Below are positions 1-6,954 of a stretch of DNA of 64,000 bases, in pieces (the stretch's first letter is position 1; each line of letters opens with the position of its first letter). Origin of the DNA: JAPXRI01 sp033813635 (lineage in GTDB: Bacteria > Bacillota > Clostridia > Oscillospirales > QAMX01); assembly GCA_033813635.1 (NCBI GenBank), contig JAPXRI010000008.1, positions 1 to 64,000 on the forward strand, read 5' to 3'. A program made the position numbers and the translations under genes. The notes under the pieces were generated by a model. The model was not told the DNA's origin. It ran no database searches and was given only the letters and a program-made list of their open reading frames with translations.

Positions 1-180
1 ACAGGGTACAGACAGAACGGCAAACAGGATAAGTGGGATAATCAGAAGGCCCCCGGAAACGATGCACAGCGCGGACAGTGCAGGGTATGCAGCGCCGATA
101 ATCCCTGCAACGCGAAAAAGCAGGATCGAGATTGCCGTCATGATGATCGTTATGGTGCCGATCAAAAGCTTTATCTTCAT
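1..180 (-). CDS. Membrane protein, partial (C-terminus outside window)
   Basis: An open reading frame starts with ATG at 180 behind a GGGGAGG ribosome-binding site and runs off the left edge, so only the first 60 codons are visible. They are strongly hydrophobic, with two predicted membrane segments at about residues 5-27 and 33-56. No family can be named from this fragment. It is the first gene behind a promoter with the GTTTC-N6-GTTTA-N11-TATAAT arrangement at 213-245. The same arrangement precedes the radical SAM, ABC exporter and TVP38 genes, so it probably belongs to the same envelope-related regulon. That role is inferred from the promoter only. Confidence 0.7.
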   Translation of the reverse strand, partial: MKIKLLIGTITIIMTAISILLFRVAGIIGAAYPALSALCIVSGGLLIIPLILFAVLSVPC

Positions 181-212
181 ATGGCATCGCCTCCCCTTAA
201 CCGCTTTGAATT

Positions 213-245
213 ATTATAGACCGTGATTCTAAACTGAATCGAAAC
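213..245 (-). promoter_or_regulatory. Two-component-type promoter, copy A (GTTTC-N6-GTTTA-N11-TATAAT)
   Basis: On the minus strand GTTTC (245-241) and GTTTA (234-230) form a direct repeat with 11-bp periodicity. Eleven bases further on is a perfect -10 box TATAAT (218-213). No -35 box is present, as expected for a promoter that needs an OmpR-family activator. It directs the gene starting at 180. Four more promoters in the window have the same geometry. Confidence 0.65.
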
Positions 246-310
246 TCGCAGAATAAATAACGGAGCTTGGCCACACCGAATTTTCTGGAAAAAGCTCCCC
301 AGACAGCAAG

Positions 311-341
311 ATCCGGACAATCCGCATAGGATCGTCCGGAT
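311..341. repeat. Strong hairpin downstream of tetR
   Basis: A 13-bp inverted repeat (311-323 and 329-341, one G-T mismatch) surrounds a 5-base loop. It lies just past the 3' end of the tetR gene. Neither strand has a T-run next to it, so it is not a classical intrinsic terminator. It may be an mRNA 3'-end stabiliser or a protein-binding palindrome. Confidence 0.4.
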
Positions 342-395
342 ATCGTCAATTCTGATGGGCCCTATATTCTGTAGATCCTGTGACAACGAACCGTG

Positions 396-941
396 TCAAT
401 AGAACCTGTAGCCAACAGGGATGATGGTCATGCCGACATCCAGCAGAGCATCCATTGAAAGAGCCGGGGTTTCAAACGTGTAAATTTCGAAAAGCTTCAT
501 GATCGATTCCACAATGCATCGAACGGTAATCTGATCGCCTGGAGACAGCGTATCCTGTTTGGTATTTCGCCGGCGGATCTCAGTGTACAGATCGATCAGC
601 GTCTGACGCAGGAAGCTCCATAGGGAATCCTGCGCCTTCTTTTCGCGTCCCGCGTTACGGTAAAACTGCCGATGATCTTTCATAAACTGCAGTACACCTG
701 TTGAAAGCTCCCGCCAGGTATCATCGTCCATGTGCTCCGGCAGATGATGGCGGTCAAACACATTGCTGGACTGTTCAAGATAATATATTTCCTGCAGCTC
801 ATATTTATCCCGGAAATACTTATAAAACGTCTTTCGAGAGACGCCCGCCTCGTCCAGAATATCCTGTACGGTGATTTCGGGGAAGGAACGCCCCTCAAAC
901 AGGCGGAATGCGGCCTCTATGATGATTTCTCTTGTTTTCAT
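396..941 (-). CDS. TetR/AcrR family transcriptional regulator
   Basis: A 181-residue protein whose first 50 residues form a TetR helix-turn-helix. Its hallmark is an E-I-T-V-Q-D-I-L-D-E-A-G-V-S-R-K-T-F-Y-K-Y-F segment, where helix 3 reads the operator. The C-terminal ligand domain is not assignable. The ATG at 941 is chosen because AAGGAG lies 7 bases upstream; a longer frame to 1055 lacks a ribosome-binding site and adds 38 residues unlike the family. The gene is divergent from the esterase at 1142, and a near-perfect palindrome at 994-1017 lies between them. TetR proteins commonly repress themselves and a divergent neighbour, so the esterase is the probable target. Confidence 0.9.
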   Translation of the reverse strand: MKTREIIIEAAFRLFEGRSFPEITVQDILDEAGVSRKTFYKYFRDKYELQEIYYLEQSSNVFDRHHLPEHMDDDTWRELSTGVLQFMKDHRQFYRNAGREKKAQDSLWSFLRQTLIDLYTEIRRRNTKQDTLSPGDQITVRCIVESIMKLFEIYTFETPALSMDALLDVGMTIIPVGYRFY

Positions 942-993
942 GGACACAACTCCTTCTTCGTCATCCCTGCACACCGCGCGGGTTCCCAATACA

Positions 994-1017
994 TATACAT
1001 TATCAAAATATTGTATA
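994..1017. promoter_or_regulatory. Palindrome, candidate TetR operator
   Basis: An inverted repeat with 10-bp arms (one mismatch) around a 4-base CAAA centre: TATACATTAT and ATATTGTATA. It is AT-rich and sits in the 200-bp gap between the divergent tetR and esterase genes. Size and position fit an operator bound by the TetR dimer encoded next door. This is inferred from symmetry and location only. Confidence 0.5.
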
Positions 1018-1141
1018 GAAGTAAACAATGGAGACGCATTGTGGCTTTCCGACACGTTGCCTCTGTGGTCTAATGGGGTTAGGATAACTCCATGGTATCA
1101 TTGCATGAAATAAACTTAAACTTATTCAAGGAGGCAACAGT

Positions 1142-2080
1142 ATGGGAAACTGGAATCTGGATATCCCCTGGACGCTGATCGAGCCGGACGACCCCAGCGG
1201 GTCGGATATGGTGGATATCAGCGCAGTCAAACGGAAATGGTTGGACGTGCCCTATGATGTGCAGTCCCCCAGCCAAGTGCTGGATATCTACCTGCCGACG
1301 GAGGGCGACGGTCCCTTCCCGACTTACATCTTTGTTCACGGCGGCGCATTCATTGCCGGTGACAAGCAGGACGTCCAGTTCCTGCTGGCGGCGGACGGTA
1401 TCAACCGCGGTTACGCTGTTGTTTCCGTGGAATACCGCAAGGGCTTTGAAAGCAAGGCACCCAATGCGCTCTATGACGTGAAGGCCGCGATCCGCTTCCT
1501 GCGGGCCCATGCTGCGGAATACTGTCTCGACCCCGCGCGTTTTGCCATCGGCGGAGACAGCGCAGGCGCGTATTACGCAGTGTTTGCCGCAGCGACGAGT
1601 GCGATTCCCGCCTTTGACGGGCCGAATCCCGCACATCCGGAGCAATCCAGTACGGTACAGGCCGTGGTCGCGCAGTGCGGCTGCTATGATCTGCTGACGC
1701 TTACCCCGCCGCCGGAGGTAGAGGCAAACGCGCCCAAGGAGTTTGTTCCCGGTACCGTCCCCGTCAACCTCATATCGATCTTTGTCGGCGTAAATCTTAG
1801 GCTGATCCCCGATCTCGCCGCGCTGCTCAATCCGATGACCTTCATCACGAGGGACTTTCCTCCCACGCTGGTGCAGGTCGGTCGGGACGACGCCATTGTG
1901 CCCTGCACGGAATCGGAGCATCTGGCGGCGACAATCGCGGCGCGCTGCGGTGAAGCGCGCGTCCGGCTGGAAGAGTTTGACGGCTGGAACCACTGCGCGC
2001 TCAACCATATCGTGACGCCGGACTGGTTCATGCGCTCCAATATGGATCGTGTGTTCGGCTTCCTGGACCGGAATCTGTGA
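1142..2080 (+). CDS. Alpha/beta-hydrolase, esterase/lipase family
   Basis: A 312-residue soluble hydrolase. HGG at residues 66-68 is the oxyanion-hole motif of hormone-sensitive-lipase and BD-FAE type esterases. G-D-S-A-G places the nucleophile at Ser140, with Asp250 (GRDD) and His284 (WNH) completing the triad. There is no signal peptide, so the enzyme is cytoplasmic. AAGGAGG precedes the ATG. It hydrolyses an ester of unknown identity; family members act on small acyl or acetylated sugar esters. It is divergent from tetR and probably controlled by it. A strong terminator follows at 2143-2178, so it is transcribed alone. Confidence 0.85.
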   Translation: MGNWNLDIPWTLIEPDDPSGSDMVDISAVKRKWLDVPYDVQSPSQVLDIYLPTEGDGPFPTYIFVHGGAFIAGDKQDVQFLLAADGINRGYAVVSVEYRKGFESKAPNALYDVKAAIRFLRAHAAEYCLDPARFAIGGDSAGAYYAVFAAATSAIPAFDGPNPAHPEQSSTVQAVVAQCGCYDLLTLTPPPEVEANAPKEFVPGTVPVNLISIFVGVNLRLIPDLAALLNPMTFITRDFPPTLVQVGRDDAIVPCTESEHLAATIAARCGEARVRLEEFDGWNHCALNHIVTPDWFMRSNMDRVFGFLDRNL

Positions 2081-2142
2081 GGATAATGCAAAACAAGGCG
2101 GAAACACCGTAAAAACTACGGAAATTGAAGTCCTATTAATCG

Positions 2143-2178
2143 CAGCGCCATGGATGCTAAGTCCATGGCGCTGTTTTT
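2143..2178 (+). terminator. Rho-independent terminator of the esterase gene
   Basis: A perfect 12-bp stem (2143-2154 with 2162-2173), a 7-base loop and then five T. It separates the esterase from the convergent degV gene. Confidence 0.9.
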
Positions 2179-2204
2179 CGCTCTGTCACTGTCAGCGTAT
2201 GGGT

Positions 2205-3050
2205 TTATTTTCGGATGAACAGGACACCCAATGTGCTTGGCCCGCAGTGGGTCGTGACCGTAGCGCCGGCAGTGGTTTCCAAAACTTCCGTGAAGTCCGG
2301 CGCAAGCTCCGTTACCCGTTGCTTCGCGGCTTCAACCCATTCCGGCTCGCAGCGGGTATGGGTGATGAAAATGCGCCGGGTGTCCAGATCCTTACGAGCG
2401 CGGAGCTTGTCCGTCACATACTCAAGAATGACGCTGCACATCCTTCCCCGGTATTTTTTTGCAGGTGTCATTATTCCATGACGAACCTCAATACACGGCT
2501 TCAGCTTCAGTACATTGGCGCCGAAGGCGGCAGCCCCGGAGCATCGGCCGCCTTTCACCAGATAGGTGAGATCGTCCAGCACAAAGCTGGCCTCCACCTT
2601 TGACGCCAACAACTGGCAGGCCTCTGCGATTTCTCTGGCTCCCATGCCTTCTTTCGCCATTTCTGCCGCCCGGAGAACCAGCAGACCCTGGCCGGCGGAA
2701 AGATTTTCAGAATCTACCACAAAGACATTCTCCGTATCTTCGGCAGCGATTCGGGCGTTCTGGCAGGTGGAGGAAAATCCGCTGCCGATGCAGAAATGCA
2801 CCAGCGCTGATCCGTCAGCCGTATTCCTGCGGAAAAAATCGCTGTATTCGGCGGTATTCATGGCACAAGTCTTGGGCAGCGTTCCGCTTTCCGCAACGAA
2901 ACGATAAATATCCTCCGGAGTGATATCCACTCCATCCCGATGAGGTGTATCTCCAAACGTGATAACCATGGGTAAAATTCCGATATGAAATCTATCAATC
3001 AGCTCCGGGGAAAGATCGCAGGTGCTGTCAGATGTGATCTTTACTCGCAT
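2205..3050 (-). CDS. DegV family fatty-acid-binding protein
   Basis: 281 residues with the DegV start pattern (I-T-S-D-S-T-C-D-L near the N-terminus) and the later S-G-F-S-S-T motif that contacts the bound fatty acid. Proteins of this family, including FakB, hold a fatty acid for phosphorylation by a FakA kinase; no FakA is present in the window. It is third in a minus-strand series with the radical SAM (3569-4942) and zinc-ribbon (3104-3526) genes, with gaps of 42 and 53 bases, so the three are probably co-transcribed from the promoter at 4992-5024. A second DegV paralogue (12048-12908) lies in another operon with the same promoter type. Confidence 0.88.
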   Translation of the reverse strand: MRVKITSDSTCDLSPELIDRFHIGILPMVITFGDTPHRDGVDITPEDIYRFVAESGTLPKTCAMNTAEYSDFFRRNTADGSALVHFCIGSGFSSTCQNARIAAEDTENVFVVDSENLSAGQGLLVLRAAEMAKEGMGAREIAEACQLLASKVEASFVLDDLTYLVKGGRCSGAAAFGANVLKLKPCIEVRHGIMTPAKKYRGRMCSVILEYVTDKLRARKDLDTRRIFITHTRCEPEWVEAAKQRVTELAPDFTEVLETTAGATVTTHCGPSTLGVLFIRK

Positions 3051-3103
3051 TTTCTCGAACTAACTCCTCTCGGTATGGACCCTTCGGCATTCAAAAGGCG
3101 CTC

Positions 3104-3526
3104 CTAAGTTTTCTTCTCAAAGCTCTGTCTGCACATGGGGCAGCGGATTACGATCTTTTTCCCGCGCTCAGGCCTGGTGACGCGGATCACGGTTTTGCAG
3201 TGCGGGCAGCGGTAATACCGGTGCGTTTTCCGCTCCCGCCACCGGTCCTGCAGCAGCTGCAGCTCCTTCTTCAGCTTATATTGGATGGAAAGGTATCGAG
3301 ATCGCTCTCCCTGCCGCGCATATTTGTCTTTGGAAAGACAGCGAAGGGATGAAAGCAGCAGCAATACAAACGCGATCAGAAAGAGAAACCGCAAATCAGG
3401 AATGAATGACAGAAGCAGGAGTACGAGCGCTGCGCGGGAGAGAAGCCGCGACAGCTCGTCGCTTCCGTAGCGGTCCATCATAAACCGCCGCCACCGTTCT
3501 TTGACTCTTTGAACGAAACTTCGCAT
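3104..3526 (-). CDS. Small membrane protein with C-terminal zinc ribbon
   Basis: 140 residues. Two closely spaced hydrophobic stretches at about residues 33-63 form a membrane hairpin, followed by a basic helical region. The C-terminus carries two Cys-X2-Cys knuckles (CPHC and CPMC) about 21 residues apart, a zinc ribbon. ATG at 3526 is used because AAGG lies 8 bases upstream; a TTG seven codons earlier has no such site. The gene follows the radical SAM gene by 42 bases and precedes degV by 53. Its function is unknown; a membrane-bound adaptor or regulator is possible. Confidence 0.75.
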   Translation of the reverse strand: MRSFVQRVKERWRRFMMDRYGSDELSRLLSRAALVLLLLSFIPDLRFLFLIAFVLLLLSSLRCLSKDKYARQGERSRYLSIQYKLKKELQLLQDRWRERKTHRYYRCPHCKTVIRVTRPERGKKIVIRCPMCRQSFEKKT

Positions 3527-3568
3527 CAAAGACCTTCCCACAGGCAACCGGCATGAACGCTTCCGCCG

Positions 3569-4942
3569 TCAGGAATAGACGACGTGCTGGTGACCGTATT
3601 TCGCTTCGTCGTCCTCCGCCTCCCAGAGCGCATCTGCCGTGATCTGCCAGGCGGCTGCGGCGGCCTCTGTTTTCGCCGTGAGCTCCTCTGCGCTCTCCGG
3701 GGCGAGGAAATCTGTGGAATGGGCGCCGGAATTGCCCACCATTTCCCGCAGCTTCTCCGGGTTGTCCAGCATGGGGCAGGGGCGCAGCATATTCTCGTTA
3801 AAGGGCTGGTTCTTCCGGTACTCCATGAAAAGCGGGCTTTGCAGTGCCTCCAGCAGTGAGCAGTCGTTGATGTTGACGTTGCTGTAGTGAATAAAGGCGC
3901 AGGGCTCCACGTCGCCGTTGGCGTTGATATGGAGATAGTGCCGCCCGCCGGCGATGCAGCCGTGGACGTATTCGCCGTCGTTCCAGAAATCCAGCAGGAA
4001 GCAAGGCTTCGTCTTTCGCCACTCGCGGATCTTATGATACATGTGCGCACGCTGCTCCGCCGTCGCCATCAGCTCCGTCACGGCATCCTTGCCGACGGGA
4101 ATATAGGTGAAGTACCAGCCGAACAGGCAGCCCTTCTCGATCATCAGATCCACGAACGCGTCCGAGCCGATGGTGTCCAGATTCTTGCTGGTATAGCAGG
4201 CGGAGAAGCCAAACATGACGCCCTTTTCTCTCAGGAGATCCATGGCGCGTATAACGGCCTGGTAGGTGCCGGCGCCGCGGCGGAAATCGGTGTCGGCCTC
4301 GCTGCCCTCAATGGAAAAGGCAAGGGTAAAGTTGCCCACACGCTTCAGCTCATCCGCAAATTCTTCATCCACCAGCGTACCGTTTGTGAAGGCAAGGAAG
4401 GCGCAGTCCGGGTGCGTCTCCGCCAGACGGATCAGATCCTTCTTTCGCATGGTGGGCTCGCCGCCGGAGAAGATATAGGTATAGGTCCCCAGCGCCGTGC
4501 CCTCGTTGATGATGCGGTCCAGCGTCTCATAAGTTAAGAACGTGTTTTTGCCGTACTCCGCCGCCCAGCAGCCGGTGCAGTGCAGGTTGCAGGCCGCTGT
4601 GGGATCCATCAGGACCGCCCAGGGGATGTTGCAGTTGTACTTTTCGATGCTCTGCATTCGGATCGGCGCGCTTGCCACGGCGGCGTGGAAGCCCAGCGAC
4701 ATCATCATGCTCTCCAGAACATCCGGGTCCACATTCCGCAGCAGATTGTGGATCATGATGTTCCAGTTGTTGTCCGGGTCTTCCAGCGCATTTCTGATGC
4801 TCGCATAGCTTTTTGCGTTGACGCCCTTCGTGTCCGCCTTTTCGATTAGGGATAGAATGAAGGGGATGTTTTTGTCCGGATCCCGGATGGCGGCCCGGAT
4901 GCCCTGCTTTACAATCGTGCGGTTGATAAAATTGTCCTTCAT
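3569..4942 (-). CDS. Radical SAM protein with SPASM-like C-terminus
   Basis: 457 residues. The radical SAM cluster motif C-N-L-H-C-T-G-C (CX3CX2C) lies at about residues 119-126, followed by the SAM-binding S-G-G-E-P. The C-terminal third has further cysteines (G-C-I-A-G-G, E-P-C-A-F, R-P-C-P) that could hold an auxiliary Fe-S cluster. ATG at 4942 follows AAGGAG at 9-base spacing; the frame extends 43 codons further without a ribosome-binding site. It is transcribed divergently from the ABC exporter, and two oppositely oriented copies of the regulon promoter lie between them. The substrate is unknown. No precursor-peptide ORF was found nearby, so a RiPP role is unsupported. Confidence 0.85.
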   Translation of the reverse strand: MKDNFINRTIVKQGIRAAIRDPDKNIPFILSLIEKADTKGVNAKSYASIRNALEDPDNNWNIMIHNLLRNVDPDVLESMMMSLGFHAAVASAPIRMQSIEKYNCNIPWAVLMDPTAACNLHCTGCWAAEYGKNTFLTYETLDRIINEGTALGTYTYIFSGGEPTMRKKDLIRLAETHPDCAFLAFTNGTLVDEEFADELKRVGNFTLAFSIEGSEADTDFRRGAGTYQAVIRAMDLLREKGVMFGFSACYTSKNLDTIGSDAFVDLMIEKGCLFGWYFTYIPVGKDAVTELMATAEQRAHMYHKIREWRKTKPCFLLDFWNDGEYVHGCIAGGRHYLHINANGDVEPCAFIHYSNVNINDCSLLEALQSPLFMEYRKNQPFNENMLRPCPMLDNPEKLREMVGNSGAHSTDFLAPESAEELTAKTEAAAAAWQITADALWEAEDDEAKYGHQHVVYS

Positions 4943-4991
4943 TGGAGATGCTCCTTTTCCAAGTATTCGCCACGGGGTATTCTTTGGAACA

Positions 4992-5024
4992 AATATACCA
5001 GCGCATTCTAAACTGAAACTAAAC
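4992..5024 (-). promoter_or_regulatory. Two-component-type promoter, copy B (GTTTA-N6-GTTTA-N11-TATATT)
   Basis: Reading the minus strand, GTTTA (5024-5020) and GTTTA (5013-5009) are 11 bp apart. Eleven bases later is the -10 box TATATT (4997-4992). It drives the radical SAM, zinc-ribbon and degV genes. The 13-base sequence at 5006-5018 recurs as an exact inverted copy at 5045-5057 in the divergent promoter. Confidence 0.7.
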
Positions 5025-5038
5025 AGGGAACAAAAAGA

Positions 5039-5071
5039 GTTTCTTTTCAGTTTAGAAACGGCTGGTATCAT
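5039..5071 (+). promoter_or_regulatory. Two-component-type promoter, copy B2 (GTTTC-N6-GTTTA-N11-TATCAT)
   Basis: GTTTC (5039-5043) and GTTTA (5050-5054) form the direct repeat, and TATCAT (5066-5071) is the -10 box after exactly 11 bases. It faces the ABC exporter genes that start at 5108. Confidence 0.7.
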
Positions 5072-5107
5072 TCCTCGGCAATCGAAACAGAAGGAGGCTG
5101 CCTATAC

Positions 5108-6040
5108 ATGAGCGTAATTGATGTGAAGCATCTGACCAAGGATTACGGCTTCGGGCGCGGCGTGTTTGACGTGTCCTTTCATGTAGATGAAGGCGAAGTG
5201 TTCGGCTTTCTCGGGCCGAACGGAGCCGGGAAATCCACGACGATCCGGCATCTGATGGGATTTTCCAGACCGGACAGCGGCGAGACGCAGATTTTCGGCA
5301 AGGAGTCATTTCATAAATACAGCGAAATACTGCGATCCGTCGGTTATATCCCCGGAGAGATCGCTTTGCCTGCCGGACTTACCGGCTGGGAATTCCTGCG
5401 CATGATGCAAAGCATGCAAAAGCATACGGACGAGGCGCTCCTGCAGCATTTGCTTGCGCTGTTCGAGCTGGATCCATCCGGCGATACCAAGCGGATGAGT
5501 CTGGGGGTAAAGCGCAAGCTGGCCGTGGTGGCCGCCTTTATGAGCGACCCGGAGGTTCTGATCCTGGACGAGCCGACCAGCGGACTTGATCCGGTGATGC
5601 AGGACGTATTCATCGACTATGTCCGGGAAGAAAAGAAACGCGGAAAGACCATCCTGCTCTCCAGCCACATTTTTTCTGAGGTGGACGCCACCTGCGACCG
5701 TATCGCAATCATAAAGGATGGAAAAATCGTTTCGGATTTCGTTGCCGACGAGCTGAAGCATGCATCACAGAAGAATTACCGCATTACATTTTCGGACGAA
5801 ACAGAGCTTGCCGCTTTTCTGGATCGCGGCACAGCCGGCGACGGAATCAGTATTATAGATCACTCCGTTTCCGGCAACAGCGTCACGATCGCAACTGACG
5901 ACCGGTACATCAACAACGTGATCGATACGTTGTCCCGGTACTCAATTAGTGGGTTTACTCATCTGAAGGAAACGCTGGAGGATTATTTCATGAGCTACTA
6001 CAAGGAAGATCGGGATTTCGGAGGTGCGCTGGAGAAATGA
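5108..6040 (+). CDS. ABC exporter ATP-binding protein 1
   Basis: 310 residues. Walker A G-P-N-G-A-G-K-S-T at 36-44, a signature variant M-S-L-G-V-K-R-K in place of LSGGQ (usual in BcrA/ABC-2 type exporters), Walker B L-I-L-D-E-P and H-loop histidine in S-S-H. About 80 C-terminal residues form an extension. ATG follows AAGGAGG. It overlaps the next ATPase gene by ATGA. With that ATPase and the permease it should form a heterodimeric-ATPase exporter. The substrate is unknown; antimicrobial peptides or lipids are plausible because a two-component-type promoter precedes the operon. Confidence 0.93.
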   Translation: MSVIDVKHLTKDYGFGRGVFDVSFHVDEGEVFGFLGPNGAGKSTTIRHLMGFSRPDSGETQIFGKESFHKYSEILRSVGYIPGEIALPAGLTGWEFLRMMQSMQKHTDEALLQHLLALFELDPSGDTKRMSLGVKRKLAVVAAFMSDPEVLILDEPTSGLDPVMQDVFIDYVREEKKRGKTILLSSHIFSEVDATCDRIAIIKDGKIVSDFVADELKHASQKNYRITFSDETELAAFLDRGTAGDGISIIDHSVSGNSVTIATDDRYINNVIDTLSRYSISGFTHLKETLEDYFMSYYKEDRDFGGALEK

Positions 6041-6954
6041 GTCCTGTGATCGAAATCAATAGTCTTACGAAGGATTACGGCGAAGGGCGGGGTGTCTTTG
6101 ATCTCAATTTATCCATCGGAAAAGGAGAGATGGTCGGATTTGCCGGTACAAACGGCAGCGGCAAGACCACGACGATCCGCCATATCATGGGCTTTGTACA
6201 GCCCACAAGAGGCGCCGCCTATGTCAATGGTCTGGAGGCCTGGAAGCACTCCAGCGAGTATGTTCGTCATATCGGGTACGTTCCCGGTGAAATCTCGTTC
6301 CCCGATCTTGCAACCGGAACGGCGTTTTTGAAAAGCCAGGCGGGTTTCCTGGGCCTGAAGGACATGTCCTATGCGGATGCGCTGATTCAGCGGCTTCAGC
6401 TTGATCCAGGGGCGTCCCTTAAACGTATGAGCAAGGGCATGAAGCAAAAAACGGCGGTTGTAGCGGCGCTGATGGCCGATCCGGATATCATCATTCTGGA
6501 TGAGCCGACCACCGGCCTTGATCCGCTGATGCGTGATGCGTTCCTTGAAATCATCAAAGAGGAACATCGCAAGGGAAAGACGATTTTTATGAGCAGCCAC
6601 ATGTTTGAGGAGCTGGAGGCGACCTGTGACCGGGTGGCGTTGATCGCAGGCGGCAGGATCGAACATATCGCGGAAATGGAGAGTATCCGAAACCCAAAGG
6701 TGCGGGATTATAAAATAGAATTTGTGAACGCGCGGGATTATGAGCGCTTCAAGACGCTTGGCTTTGAAGTTGTGCGCGACCAACCCCAATATCATCAGGT
6801 CACAGTTGCCCTGTCCGGTGATCGGATCGGCGATCTGTTCCGAAGCTTGAGGGGGATGGATGTTCATTTTATCTCTGAGATCAAATACAACCTCGACCGG
6901 TATTTCCGAGAGAAGCTCGGCAGAAGCAAGGAGGCAAATACAAATGTTCAGTAA
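6037..6954 (+). CDS. ABC exporter ATP-binding protein 2
   Basis: 305 residues, paralogous to the preceding gene. Walker A G-T-N-G-S-G-K-T-T at about 37-45, signature M-S-K-G-M-K-Q-K, Walker B I-I-L-D-E-P, H-loop S-S-H. Its first four bases overlap the stop of ATPase 1, and its last 11 bases overlap the permease start, so translation is coupled. Two distinct ATPases with one large permease gene suggest a heterodimeric nucleotide-binding pair. Confidence 0.93.
   Translation: MSPVIEINSLTKDYGEGRGVFDLNLSIGKGEMVGFAGTNGSGKTTTIRHIMGFVQPTRGAAYVNGLEAWKHSSEYVRHIGYVPGEISFPDLATGTAFLKSQAGFLGLKDMSYADALIQRLQLDPGASLKRMSKGMKQKTAVVAALMADPDIIILDEPTTGLDPLMRDAFLEIIKEEHRKGKTIFMSSHMFEELEATCDRVALIAGGRIEHIAEMESIRNPKVRDYKIEFVNARDYERFKTLGFEVVRDQPQYHQVTVALSGDRIGDLFRSLRGMDVHFISEIKYNLDRYFREKLGRSKEANTNVQ

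Noticed and set aside
177..386. 69-codon minus-strand frame beside the partial membrane gene
   Set aside because: It overlaps the promoter, hairpin and ribosome-binding site of the neighbouring gene and has no ribosome-binding site or family-like sequence.
1062..1110. tRNA-like stretch (GTGGTCTAATGG...GGTATCATTGC) before the esterase gene
   Set aside because: It resembles D-arm fragments of tRNAs, but no acceptor stem, anticodon arm or T-arm can be paired.
3104..5108. RiPP precursor peptide next to the radical SAM gene
   Set aside because: No small ORF with a ribosome-binding site lies in the gaps of this operon or in the divergent promoter region.
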